DNA of 64,000 nucleotides from CAVSNH01 sp963729275 (GTDB taxonomy: Bacteria; Actinomycetota; Acidimicrobiia; Acidimicrobiales; RAAP-2): positions 1,302,001 to 1,366,000 of the forward strand of contig CAVSNH010000013.1 in assembly GCA_963729275.1 (NCBI GenBank), in the 5' to 3' direction. The number at the start of each line of letters is the position of its first letter. The first letter of the stretch is position 1. Of this stretch, positions 55,085 through 63,863 are shown piece by piece. Position numbers and translations under genes: made by a program. Below the pieces are notes generated by a model. It saw only the letters and a program-made list of their open reading frames with translations. It ran no database searches and was not told where the DNA came from.

Positions 55085-55912
55085 TCAGACGCAATGGTTC
55101 CTGATGGTGCCGATACCTTCGATCCACGATTCCACCACTTGGCCCGGCCGCAGGAAGCGAGGCGGCTGCCGTGCCATGCCGACGCCTGCGGGGGTTCCGG
55201 TGAAGATGACGTCACCGGGCAGGAGCGGGAGCACGGCCGAGAGCTCGGCGACCAGTCGGGGAACGCTGAACACGAGGTCGGAGGTCCGGGCCTCCTGTAC
55301 CTTCTCGCCGTCGACCGAACAGCCGAGAGCTAAGTCGTCGGGTTCGGGCACCTCGTCTGGAGTGGTGAGCCACGGCCCCATGGGTCCGAAGCCCCGTCGG
55401 GACTTGCCCAGGGAGAACTGAGCCGCGGCGGCGAACTGGAGTTCCCGGTCACTGATGTCCTGGCCGACGGTGAGCCCGGCGATGTGGGCCCACGCCGCGG
55501 CCTCGTCGACACGGTCGGCGCGCCGGCCGAGGACGGCGACGAGCTCGACCTCCCAGTCAATGCTGTTGCCGACGATCTCGACGTCGTCGAAGGGTCCGGC
55601 GAGGGATGCCGGGAACTTGGTGAACGTGGCGGGCACGGCAGGCAGCGTCATGCCGGACTCCTCGGCGTGGCTGCGGTAGTTCAGCCCGATGGCGAACACC
55701 TGTCGCGGTCCCGGGATCGGGCATCGCAGATCGGCCTCGACCAGCGGGCTGGTGCCGGTCGTGACTCCGCTCCCGAAGTCGAGGAAGGCGCCCCAGTCGT
55801 CGTAGATGCCCATGAGGTCGGGGCCGAAGCGGCCGCCTGACGCCTCGGCCACATCGGCGATCTCCTCGCCGAGGACCAGAGCGGCGCGGTCGTTGGCATT
55901 GGCAAGCTTCAC
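55085..55912 (-). CDS. fumarylacetoacetate hydrolase family protein
   Basis: 275 residues from GTG 55912, with AAAGGAA upstream. FAH fold: IGLNYRSHAEESG, KFPASLAGPFDDV, WEVELVAVLGRRA (metal-binding Glu), SRRGFGPMGPWL and GDVIFTGTPAGVGM. It probably hydrolyses or hydrates a carbon-carbon bond in aromatic or similar catabolism. Heads the minus-strand group. Confidence 0.9.
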   Translation of the reverse strand: MKLANANDRAALVLGEEIADVAEASGGRFGPDLMGIYDDWGAFLDFGSGVTTGTSPLVEADLRCPIPGPRQVFAIGLNYRSHAEESGMTLPAVPATFTKFPASLAGPFDDVEIVGNSIDWEVELVAVLGRRADRVDEAAAWAHIAGLTVGQDISDRELQFAAAAQFSLGKSRRGFGPMGPWLTTPDEVPEPDDLALGCSVDGEKVQEARTSDLVFSVPRLVAELSAVLPLLPGDVIFTGTPAGVGMARQPPRFLRPGQVVESWIEGIGTIRNHCV

Positions 55913-56276
55913 CGTCGGGTTCCTTTCAGGGGGAGAGTAGTGGCGGTGCCGAGCTGGGCTCAGAGATCGTAGAGCAGCCTCGACGCGCCAACAGCCGGTC
56001 GTGGCGGCGTCGCAGAGGTGAAAGTCGGGTCGCTGCCGAGCTGGTTGACGTGGTAGTCCGGAATGCAGCGCCGATCGATGCCATCGGGTCCGGTCAGGTG
56101 GACGATCTTCGAGCCGAGGATCTCGAGCCGTCGCCGTGGTCCGGGTCGGCACGGCCTGAGTATTCTTCGGCAACCGAGCGGGCACTCCTCGGGGGTGTCA
56201 TCCGCAATCTGTTGGGTAAGGCCTCCCCGGGCGGCGTTGTCATCGTCGCCATGGGTGGCGAAGGGAGCCTTTGCCA

Positions 56277-57908
56277 ATGCGTGTGGCCGACGAAGCACGA
56301 AGCACGGTGGTGATGTCTCGGTCTCGTTCGCTGGCCTTGGCCACCATCCTCTTCGTCCTTTTCCTGACGTTCCTCGACAACACCATCGTCACGGTGGTTC
56401 TGGCCAATGTCCAAAGTGGACTCCACGCCTCCGTGAGCCAGCTGCAGTGGGTGGTGAACGGTTACGCCCTGACCTTCGCAGGCCTGATGCTGAGCTTCGG
56501 GACCATGGGCGATCTGTTCGGGCGTAAGAAGATCATGTTGACCGGTGTCACGGTGTTCTGCGCCGGCTCGGTGATCGCCGCGGTCGCCCCGACGACCGAC
56601 GTGCTCATTGCCGGCCGTGTGGTCATGGGTATCGGCGCCGCTGCCTCGGAGCCCGGCACCCTCTCTATGATTCGACACCTCTATCCGGATCGGAGGGAAC
56701 TCGCTCGTTCGCTGGGAGTCTGGGCCGCGGTATCCAGCCTTGGGCTGGCTCTCGGACCGCTCATCGGTGGTCTGTTGGTCTTCGGCTGGTCCTGGCGGGC
56801 CATCTTCTGGTTCAACGTCTTCTTCGGCGCACTCGCCTTCGTCAGTGCTGCCCTCGTGCTCCCGGAGAGCTCCGACCCGGTCCGGGCCAGGTTCGACATC
56901 CCCGGCTTCCTGCTCGGAGCCCTGGCCCTCGGCTCCCTCACCTTCGCCATCATCCTCGGTGAGACCGCGGGCTACGGGACCTGGTGGATCGATGCGCTCT
57001 TCCTCTTCGCCCTCCTTGCCGCCGCCTCCTTCGTCCTGGCCGAGCTACGGGCCAAGAACCCGGTCCTCAACGTGCGCTATTTCGAGCGCTCGGCTTTCGC
57101 TGGCTCGACCATCATCGCCTTTACCGTCTACTTCGGAACCTTCGCCATTTTCTTCATGGTGGCCCTCTACCTCCAAGTGGTGGTCTCCGATTCCCCCCTA
57201 CAGCTGGCCCTGAACTTCGTGCCTCTGGCTGTCGGCATGGTGGCGGCGGCGTTGCTTACCGGCCGCTGGGTGGCGGCGTGGGGCCCGCGGATACCCATGG
57301 CGACTGGGTGTCTGCTCGCTGGGATCGGGATCCTCTTGACCAATTCCATGGTTACTCCCCACGTCGGCGTAACTCAGATCGGATGGACCATGTTCATCGC
57401 CGGAGTCGGTGTGGGCATGGCCATGGTCCCGGTGACGTCGGCCGCGTTGGGATCAGTGCCTGCCGAACACTCCGGTATGGCCGCCTCCACCACCAACACG
57501 TTCCGCGAGTTGGGTGCCGTCGTCGGGGTGGCCGCGCTCGGCTCGATTGTGAACGGTCAGCTAACCGTCAACTTGGTGCGCAGGCTCAGCGCCATCGGCA
57601 TCCCCAAGTCGTATCAATCACTCGTCGTCTCCGCCGTCACCACCGGCACCTACAAGGGAGGAGCCAAGGCGGCCACGGCCAAGGACCCCGCCATTGCCCA
57701 CATCGTGGACGAGGTGGTGTCTGCCGCCTACGGGGCGTTTGGGCGCGGGCTCCACATCTCCCTCAACATTGCCGGGTTCCTCCTCCTGGCGTCGGCCGTC
57801 CTTGCCTTGCTCACGGTGTACGGCCGCCGCATCCATTTGGAGCGGCTCAATTCGGAGGGCGGGCATTTGCTGCACGTCTCGATGGCAGGATCACCAGCAA
57901 AGAAGTGA
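56277..57908 (+). CDS. MFS transporter, DHA2-type exporter
   Basis: 543 residues from ATG 56277, with GAAGGGAG upstream. Fourteen hydrophobic segments; motifs FLDNTIVTVVLANVQ, QWVVNGYALTFAGLML, GDLFGRKKIMLTG and GPLIGGLLVFGWSWRAIFWFNV are those of DHA2 drug/H+ antiporters (QacA/EmrB type). Located next to the catabolic cluster and a truncated glycosyltransferase. Likely exports toxic compounds; substrate unknown. Confidence 0.92.
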   Translation: MRVADEARSTVVMSRSRSLALATILFVLFLTFLDNTIVTVVLANVQSGLHASVSQLQWVVNGYALTFAGLMLSFGTMGDLFGRKKIMLTGVTVFCAGSVIAAVAPTTDVLIAGRVVMGIGAAASEPGTLSMIRHLYPDRRELARSLGVWAAVSSLGLALGPLIGGLLVFGWSWRAIFWFNVFFGALAFVSAALVLPESSDPVRARFDIPGFLLGALALGSLTFAIILGETAGYGTWWIDALFLFALLAAASFVLAELRAKNPVLNVRYFERSAFAGSTIIAFTVYFGTFAIFFMVALYLQVVVSDSPLQLALNFVPLAVGMVAAALLTGRWVAAWGPRIPMATGCLLAGIGILLTNSMVTPHVGVTQIGWTMFIAGVGVGMAMVPVTSAALGSVPAEHSGMAASTTNTFRELGAVVGVAALGSIVNGQLTVNLVRRLSAIGIPKSYQSLVVSAVTTGTYKGGAKAATAKDPAIAHIVDEVVSAAYGAFGRGLHISLNIAGFLLLASAVLALLTVYGRRIHLERLNSEGGHLLHVSMAGSPAKK

Positions 57909-58170
57909 TGCACCGGGACCCGCCTCGCCCGGCCATCCGGACGTGACCTCCTGGTGGGCGGGGTATCCTGCTCGCCGTCGTCTCGGGCGCACGAGCACCG
58001 GGCTTGCGCTCATCAGTTTGGTAAATCCGAACTCGAAGCTCCTCGAGGTCGTGAGCCAGGCACAGGCAGCGCCGCAGCCGCCTGTTTCGTTTGTCGTCGC
58101 CCACGGCTGGTCGTTCCGGCGTTACCGCCGAGCGCGCTTGACAGGTCTCAACCGGTGAGGAGACCGTCGC

Positions 58171-58503
58171 ATGACCACCGTGGCCAAAGAGTCGCCCGCA
58201 GTCGAGGAGACACGCATCCCACGGGCTGACCCACGACCTCGTGCTGGCTGGTGGATTCGCGAGGGTCGTCCGGCGTGGGCTCTGCCCGCCCACGCTGGCG
58301 TCTCGATTCTGGCCGCTGTCCTCTACACCTGGGGACTTTCTGACTCGGTGGGCATGGACAACTCCTTCTACGCGGCCGCAGTCAAGGCCGGTACGGAGAA
58401 TTGGAAAGCCTTTCTGTTTGGCTCTCTCCACCCGGGCAACTTCATCACCGTCGACAAGCCACCGGCTTCCCTGTGGGTGATGGAGCTCTCGGGAATGACA
58501 TGA
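58171..58503 (+). pseudogene. truncated glycosyltransferase family 39/ArnT-like membrane protein
   Basis: 110 codons from ATG 58171 (GAGGAG upstream). After a transmembrane helix (about 42-56) the sequence reads MDNSFYAAAVKAG, GSLHPGNFITVDKPPASLWVMELSG, the first extracytoplasmic loop of polyisoprenyl-phosphate-dependent glycosyltransferases, and then stops. The intact family has about 500-650 residues. No continuation is seen in the other frames downstream. A 5' fragment left by deletion or rearrangement. Confidence 0.75.
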
Positions 58504-58705
58504 GGAACAAAGGAGCCGATCCCGAAGCTTCTCGAGCGCGTTCCCGTCCATCCATACCTGCACAAGAGTCGGCGACCCGGTCTCGCATGGGGCCTCTCCT
58601 ACGGCGTTGGTACCGCTTCGTGGTCCGCGCACTCGGCGATACAGTTGGGAGGTCCGGTGTCCTCCTCGCAGTGGTGGACTGCCACGAGTGGGGGTGTCCA
58701 AAGGA

Positions 58706-59620
58706 ATGGCTGACACCGTTGACAGGCTTCCGGTCCCGTCGCCGGACCACGCCCGGCTGGTTGTGGCTGCCCCCGGCGAGGGTCCGGGCTACTGGGCGGG
58801 CGGGCCGAGCGCAGTGCTCGCCGAGGACGGGACCTATTGGCTCGCCTACCGGCTCCGACGTCCGCGCGGTGCCGGCAGGGGCTATGCCAACGTGATCGCC
58901 CGCTCGGACGACGGCATCTCCTTCGAGACGGTCACCGTGTTCGAGCGCGACCAGTTCGAATGCGACTCCTTGGAACGGCCGGCGCTCGTGGCACTTCCAG
59001 ATGGTTCCTGGCGAATCTATGTGAGTTGCGCGACACCGAACAGTGACCACTGGAGAGTCGACGCCATCGACGCAGATGGACCGGCGAACTTCGCAGTCGA
59101 TTCGGCCCGCACAGTTCTTGCCGGGGATCCAGCCTCCGTGGCCGTCAAGGATCCGGTCGTCAAGCTGATCGGCGGGCGCTGGCATCTGTGGGTGTGTTGT
59201 CACCCGCTCGACGATCCCGAGGCCACCGACCGGATGACCACGACCTACGGCACCAGCCGAGATGGGCTGTCGTGGAATCTCGGCGGCACGGCGCTGGCCG
59301 GCGTCGACGGACGATGGGACCAACGCGGAACACGAGTTGCTGACGTCCTCTATGGCGGAGGACGGTGGCTGGCCTACTACGACGGGCGGGCCAGCAAGGA
59401 GGAGAACGCCGAGGAGCGCACCGGTATCGCGGCCGGCGACCAACCCGACTGCCTGGAGGCTGACGGCGAAGTCATCGGCACCGGTCCCGACGGCCAGTGG
59501 TCCTTGCGATACGTCTCTTGCCTCGAACTTGCCGACGGAGGCTTCCGCCTCTATTACGAGACAAGGCGTCTCGACGGCGCCCACGACTTGCGTACCGAAT
59601 ACGTTCCGCCCTGGCGGTAG
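58706..59620 (+). CDS. glycosidase-like five-bladed propeller protein
   Basis: 304 residues from ATG 58706 (GTG at 58694 possible). Recurring blades with SDDGISFE and SRDGLSWNL (Asp-box-like), VALPDGSWRIYVS, GGRWHLWVC and GGRWLAYYDGR point to a GH43/GH32- or sialidase-like beta-propeller. A catalytic triad cannot be assigned from sequence alone. No signal peptide. Its end overlaps the convergent sulfotransferase by 67 bases. Confidence 0.65.
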   Translation: MADTVDRLPVPSPDHARLVVAAPGEGPGYWAGGPSAVLAEDGTYWLAYRLRRPRGAGRGYANVIARSDDGISFETVTVFERDQFECDSLERPALVALPDGSWRIYVSCATPNSDHWRVDAIDADGPANFAVDSARTVLAGDPASVAVKDPVVKLIGGRWHLWVCCHPLDDPEATDRMTTTYGTSRDGLSWNLGGTALAGVDGRWDQRGTRVADVLYGGGRWLAYYDGRASKEENAEERTGIAAGDQPDCLEADGEVIGTGPDGQWSLRYVSCLELADGGFRLYYETRRLDGAHDLRTEYVPPWR

Positions 59621-60543
59621 GTCAGCCACTGGCTGAGGTCCCATCCGGTGATCTCCTCGACGATGCTGATGTCGTCGGCGTAGTACCCGACCAGCTGTCC
59701 CCTTTGCTCCTCCGAAAGTTCGGGACGGTGCTGGGGAGTCCGCTGGATGAGCCACTGAATGGGCAGACTCGTCTTGCGCCACACCTGTGGAGGGAAGTGT
59801 CGCCCAAGGGATGCCCCTCCGCGGAACACAGTCTGGAGGGTTCGGGTGTAGAGGGTAGGCGGAACGTAACCTCCCAGGTTCATCGCCGGGGCCTTGTCGA
59901 GTAGTCCCTCGCTGACGCCCAGGAACCGACAGATGCCATCAAGCGTATGGCGCGGTTCATCAACCAGTGATTTGTAACGGATCAAATGGATCTGGTCGGC
60001 AGGGAAGAGCGTCCGGAGATGACGCAACTGCTTTCCGTAGGTACCGATTCCGAGGTACCTCCAGAATGGAGCCCATCCGGCTTCGACCCGGCTGGGCTCC
60101 TCGGCACAGGCGTCGACGAAGTTGCTGATGGGCTCTAGGCCGTCGGCCCACAAATGAGACCAATTCGAGTAGGCGCGGTCAACCGGATCGCGAAGGATGG
60201 CGATCAATCTCGCTTGCGGGACTGCGTCGTAGATTCGTCGGTGGGCCTCGAAGTCTGCCAGGTAGAGAGGTGTGCTCTCTCCGCGCAGGGTCCCAGGGGG
60301 GGCAGCGTCGAAAAGCCGCTCGTAGTCGTGGCGGCGCCAGACCCACTCGCGGTAGCTGTGCGCGTCACCTGGTCCGCCCTCTTGCGGCGGTGGGCCGTCG
60401 CACAAGAAGAACTTCGGCTCCTTGATGGCCGAGAGAAATAGCTGGGGATGACGGGCTAGTGCCGTGTGGACCGCGGTCGTGCCGGCCTTGGGTGCACCGA
60501 TGACAAAGAAATCGGGCAGCGCCACTGCTCCTGCCTTTCTCAT
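59554..60543 (-). CDS. sulfotransferase domain protein
   Basis: 329 residues, ATG start. PAPS-loop FFVIGAPKAGTTAVHTAL, RDPVDRAYSNWSHLW for 3'-phosphate binding and a catalytic-site region (KEPKFFLCDG). Resembles heparan-sulfate-type and actinobacterial trehalose/lipid sulfotransferases. Sulfates an alcohol or amine of a carbohydrate or lipid. The C-terminal 22 residues overlap the convergent propeller gene and may be variable. Confidence 0.9.
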   Translation of the reverse strand: MRKAGAVALPDFFVIGAPKAGTTAVHTALARHPQLFLSAIKEPKFFLCDGPPPQEGGPGDAHSYREWVWRRHDYERLFDAAPPGTLRGESTPLYLADFEAHRRIYDAVPQARLIAILRDPVDRAYSNWSHLWADGLEPISNFVDACAEEPSRVEAGWAPFWRYLGIGTYGKQLRHLRTLFPADQIHLIRYKSLVDEPRHTLDGICRFLGVSEGLLDKAPAMNLGGYVPPTLYTRTLQTVFRGGASLGRHFPPQVWRKTSLPIQWLIQRTPQHRPELSEEQRGQLVGYYADDISIVEEITGWDLSQWLTYRQGGTYSVRKSWAPSRRLVS

Positions 60544-60594
60544 CGCTCTTTATGTACCCGTCCGGTTATCTACCTGGCCGGATCCCATTGATTC

Positions 60595-60624
60595 TTGACT
60601 AACCCTATGGACTTTATATACATT
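60595..60624 (+). promoter_or_regulatory. possible promoter in AT-rich patch
   Basis: TTGACT at 60595-60600 with TACATT at 60619-60624 (18-base spacer) or TATACA at 60617-60622 (16-base spacer) in a locally AT-rich patch, facing the cysteine dioxygenase gene about 165 bases away. Confidence 0.4.
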
Positions 60625-60789
60625 AGGGGGCGTGCACCACTCACGCTCCCAGCTGCGCCCTGGTTCCCTCGGCGTACTCGGCCACAGTCTGAAATCGTCC
60701 CAAGCAGTCGTCGCCCGTGTCAGCGCGCCAGACGGGATCCTGCGATTGGCGCTCGGTGACGCCCGGTTCTCCGTTCTCGCGGAGGAGCC

Positions 60790-61314
60790 ATGACCATCGC
60801 CCCCTGGCGGGCGCCCGACCTCATCCGCCGCCGGAGACGACGAGTGCTCGGGCCCGTCGACTTGCTGGCCACGGCTCAGCGACTGGCCCGTTCGGCGACG
60901 TCGCTTCCGGGCATGGACGACCCGTGCGAACGGTGTTGGCGCACCATCGTTGCCAACGAGGATTTCGAAGCATGGGTCGTGGCCTGGCCCGTGGGAGGCG
61001 CCATTGAGCTGCATGACCATGGCGACTCCGCCGGAGCGGTCGTGGTCGCCCGAGGAGCCCTGAGCGAGACTTCCGTCCGTCCCGGCGACGGCCAGACTCT
61101 GTTCGCCTCCTCGACCTCGGTCGGTACCGGTGAGCACGTGGTCTTCGGCCAGGGATACGTTCATGACTTCGTCAACGGCGGTCCGGGCCCGGCGCTCAGC
61201 GTCCACGTCTACTCCCCCGCCCTCCACTCCATGAGCTATTTCGACTGGAGCGATCACGACGGCCTGGTTGGAGTGCGCACCGAGAGCTACCGCGAAGGAC
61301 TGCTGGTGGTGTGA
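60790..61314 (+). CDS. cysteine dioxygenase-family (cupin) enzyme
   Basis: 174 residues, ATG with GGAGGAG upstream. Cupin iron ligands H75 and H77 in ELHDHGDSAG and H125 in GYVHDFVN, as in type I cysteine dioxygenases and relatives; the crosslinked Tyr-Cys of mammalian enzymes is not obvious. It probably oxidises cysteine or a similar thiol to a sulfinate. The next gene, a rhodanese, overlaps its stop by 4 bases, so sulfur metabolism is likely. Confidence 0.85.
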   Translation: MTIAPWRAPDLIRRRRRRVLGPVDLLATAQRLARSATSLPGMDDPCERCWRTIVANEDFEAWVVAWPVGGAIELHDHGDSAGAVVVARGALSETSVRPGDGQTLFASSTSVGTGEHVVFGQGYVHDFVNGGPGPALSVHVYSPALHSMSYFDWSDHDGLVGVRTESYREGLLVV

Positions 61315-61697
61315 CTGCGCGAGTCGACGACCTACTCGCGCAGGCACGACAACGGATCCACCGGGTACAACCAGCACAGCTCAGATCGGTGCTGGCGACG
61401 GGTGGTCTCGTCGTCGACATCCGTTGCCAGGCACAACGTCGGGCCGAAGGTGACCTGGACGGAGCCGTCGTCATCGAGCGGAACGTGCTGGAGTGGCGGC
61501 TGGACCCCCTTGGCGAGCACCGCCTACCTCAGGTCCGCGATCACGGTCAATGGATCGTCATCGTCTGTTCGGAGGGCTACGCCTCGAGTCTCGCGGCCAG
61601 CTCCTTGGTCGACCTCGGCTTCGAGCACGCCGCCGATCTCGAGGGCGGGTTCCATGCCTGGCGGACATGGTCGGCTCGGAAAGTGGTGCGACTGTAG
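61311..61697 (+). CDS. rhodanese-like sulfurtransferase
   Basis: 128 residues, GTG start overlapping the cysteine dioxygenase stop (GTGA). Single rhodanese domain: GGLVVDIRCQAQRRAEG, IERNVLEWRLDP and active-site loop IVIVCSEGYASSLAA with C86, ending LEGGFHAWRTW. Moves sulfane sulfur to thiophilic acceptors; here probably works with the products of cysteine oxidation. Confidence 0.9.
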   Translation: MTARVDDLLAQARQRIHRVQPAQLRSVLATGGLVVDIRCQAQRRAEGDLDGAVVIERNVLEWRLDPLGEHRLPQVRDHGQWIVIVCSEGYASSLAASSLVDLGFEHAADLEGGFHAWRTWSARKVVRL

Positions 61698-61814
61698 GTC
61701 CAGTCCCTGTGACGTTTCGTTCCACGGGGGTTGGCTTCGAGGGCTCACGATCCACGGATTCCACCGTCGGCCCGTCAATCGCGATAATTCCGGAACCGCT
61801 CTGGACCTCCTTCA

Positions 61815-61848
61815 ACCTGGTTCCAGTTCCTACCTGGTTCCAGTTCCT
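61815..61848 (+). repeat. 17-bp tandem duplication
   Basis: ACCTGGTTCCAGTTCCT occurs twice in direct succession. It is intergenic and has no assigned role. Confidence 0.8.
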
Positions 61849-62019
61849 GCTGACCGGTTGAAGGGCTGAGCCCACTCTCGGGCAGGCACCACCATCGGGG
61901 CCCCGGCCAGTCACGCCGGGTCGAATCGTTCGGGCGCCGGAGCCCCCCTCGATGACGATGAGCCAGCGGGCCGGCACCCGCCTCGAAGCCTCGTGGCCTC
62001 GCCGGTGGGAATTGTCGTC

Positions 62020-62053
62020 CTTCCCGGTGTCAAAAAAGGCTCAAGCCGGGAAG
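62020..62053. repeat. 8-bp inverted repeat upstream of HD-GYP gene
   Basis: CTTCCCGG and CCGGGAAG pair perfectly around an 18-base loop that contains AAAAAA, ending 45 bases before the HD-GYP start. It could be a leader hairpin. I could not match it to a known c-di-GMP riboswitch. Confidence 0.45.
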
Positions 62054-62098
62054 CCGCCGTGACGAATGTCCAAGTGAGGAGCGCTGCGGAGGCCGCTT

Positions 62099-63787
62099 AT
62101 GGGCGTCACGCCAGATATGAAACGTCCCGTCGAGGTGGTGTCCACTAGGTCGACATCGGTCGAGACAACCTGGCGCCCCCATCCCATCGCAGCCAGAGCG
62201 CTCCGAATCGCTGTCGTACTGACCCCAGTGGCGGCGTCGGTCGGCGTCATCTTCCTCTTGAACCGGGCGCTTCCTTCGCCGCGGTCGTGGGGATCATTCG
62301 CTGCGCTCGCCGTCGCTGACATCGTGGCGGGTCTCACCGTCCTACTGGTCGCCAACAACGTCGCCATGCGGGTGCTGCCACTGGCGACGCTGCTCTCACT
62401 TTCGCTCGCTTTCCCCGATCAGGCTCCAAAGCGATTTGCGATCGTGTTACGCGCCAACTCCACGACTCGGCTCCGATCTCAGATGGCCGCCCGGCGCGAT
62501 GACGACGCCGACGTTGCCGGCGCCCTCGAGGACGTTCTCACCTATCTGGCCGCCTTGAGCCGACATGACCGGATGACGCGAGGGCACTGCGAACGGGTTC
62601 GTGCGTTCGTCGACCTTCTGGCAATCCGGATGGACCTGTGCAAGGCGGACCAGGAGCGGCTGCGATGGGCCGCCCTCTTCCACGACATCGGCAAGCTCCG
62701 GGTACCGGGTCCGATCCTCCGCAAGCCAGGAAAACCGACGGACAAGGAGTGGGACACGCTCAGACGCCATCCCATCGACGGCGGCGAGATCATCAGGCCG
62801 CTTGCCTTCTGGCTGGGCGAGTGGGCGGACGCTGTCGAGCAACATCACGAGCGCTTCGATGGTCAGGGGTATCCAAAGGGCCTCGCTGGCACCGACATCT
62901 CTCTGGGTGGGCGAATCCTGGCGGTGGCGGACGCCTATGAGGTCATGATCACATCGCGCCCCTACAAGCGACCTGTTCGCCCCGAAGCCGCACGCCGCGA
63001 ACTCGTGCGCTATGCCGGTCAGCAATTTGACCCTGACATAGTTCGGGACTTTCTCGGGATCTCCATCGGTGATCTGCGGAAGGTCATGGGCCCCCTTGGA
63101 GTGCTGTCCCAGGTTCCAATCCTTGCCACCGTGCCTCGAGCCGAGGCGCTCATCGAGATGGCGGGGCGACAGACACTGGGCACGGTTGGCACCGTCGCCG
63201 GAACCGGCGTATTCGTCGCCGCGGCCACGCTGTCCCCTATGCCCCTCCACTCCGCCAGCGGTCCCATGACGAACCCCCCGGCTCACATGAGCGCGACGCC
63301 CCAACACGGAAGTGGCGCACGTGGTATCCCGACGGTCTCACCGGACACCCCGATCCAGACGGTGACGTCCGGGCCGACCAACGATGGACCGCCCGGCCCA
63401 CCCCCGTTGAATCCGACTTCGGGAGGCTCGACGAAAGGCAGCGGCGGCACGACGGAGCCGAGCCCCGCCACCGCCCCGGCAACCTCGGAAGAGGTTCCCT
63501 CGCCTACGACGTCAGCCCTGCCCAGCGTGGGAACCATCGGGACCAACGTCACGATTCCGACCAGCGCGGGCACGACGGCGAAGAGCCTGGCGGCGGCAGT
63601 GAAGGACGCGACATCGACGGCGGGTACCGCGGCCGAGGTTGTGGCATCGACGGCGGGCAGCGCCGCGGAAGATGTGGCATCGACGGCGGGCAGCGCCGCG
63701 GAAGATGTGGCATCGACGGCGGGCTCGACAGTGGAAGGTCTTGCCAAAGGGTCGGACGAGCATCCCCCGCTACCGCCCACCCCATGA
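62099..63787 (+). CDS. membrane HD-GYP domain protein with repetitive tail
   Basis: 562 residues from ATG 62099 (ATG 62117 possible). Two or three N-terminal hydrophobic helices (about 35-105), then an HD-GYP phosphodiesterase domain with H195-D196 in HDIGK, H224 in RRHPIDG, H249-H250 and GYP at 257-259 (DGQGYPKGL). HD-GYP enzymes degrade cyclic di-GMP. Another hydrophobic helix (about 358-380) is followed by a 180-residue Pro/Thr/Ser-rich tail with an 11-residue repeat (STAGSAAEDVA) that would lie outside the cell. All catalytic-type residues are present. Confidence 0.88.
   Translation: MGVTPDMKRPVEVVSTRSTSVETTWRPHPIAARALRIAVVLTPVAASVGVIFLLNRALPSPRSWGSFAALAVADIVAGLTVLLVANNVAMRVLPLATLLSLSLAFPDQAPKRFAIVLRANSTTRLRSQMAARRDDDADVAGALEDVLTYLAALSRHDRMTRGHCERVRAFVDLLAIRMDLCKADQERLRWAALFHDIGKLRVPGPILRKPGKPTDKEWDTLRRHPIDGGEIIRPLAFWLGEWADAVEQHHERFDGQGYPKGLAGTDISLGGRILAVADAYEVMITSRPYKRPVRPEAARRELVRYAGQQFDPDIVRDFLGISIGDLRKVMGPLGVLSQVPILATVPRAEALIEMAGRQTLGTVGTVAGTGVFVAAATLSPMPLHSASGPMTNPPAHMSATPQHGSGARGIPTVSPDTPIQTVTSGPTNDGPPGPPPLNPTSGGSTKGSGGTTEPSPATAPATSEEVPSPTTSALPSVGTIGTNVTIPTSAGTTAKSLAAAVKDATSTAGTAAEVVASTAGSAAEDVASTAGSAAEDVASTAGSTVEGLAKGSDEHPPLPPTP
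63641..63739 (+). repeat. 33-bp tandem coding repeats in the HD-GYP tail
   Basis: The units encode STAGSAAEDVA-type sequences; two are identical over a long stretch. A low-complexity linker or wall-spanning segment is likely. Confidence 0.7.
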
Positions 63788-63838
63788 ACAATGGGTATGA
63801 AAGGACCGGTCCTACGAAGAGCTAGGGCCAATGGCGGA

Positions 63839-63863
63839 GGTGTCCGTAACTGAGGAGGACACC
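63839..63863. terminator. possible hairpin after the HD-GYP gene
   Basis: GGTGTCC and GGACACC pair as a 7-bp stem with an 11-base loop about 50 bases after the stop. No T-run follows, so termination is uncertain. The remainder of the window to 64000 shows no gene. Confidence 0.3.

Larger units (their letters stand above)
61698..62098. other. intergenic region with repeats before HD-GYP gene
   Basis: About 400 bases without a gene. It contains a 17-bp tandem duplication (61815-61848) and an 8-bp inverted repeat (62020-62053), both listed separately. A leader RNA is possible. Confidence 0.5.

Noticed and set aside
58504..58705. Transposon remnant causing the glycosyltransferase truncation
   Set aside because: I could not see terminal inverted repeats, a target duplication or transposase-like sequence.
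62020..62098. c-di-GMP (GEMM) riboswitch upstream of the HD-GYP gene
   Set aside because: The conserved tetraloop-receptor and GGCAAAC/GACGCAAAGCC segments are not found, so only a plain hairpin is reported.
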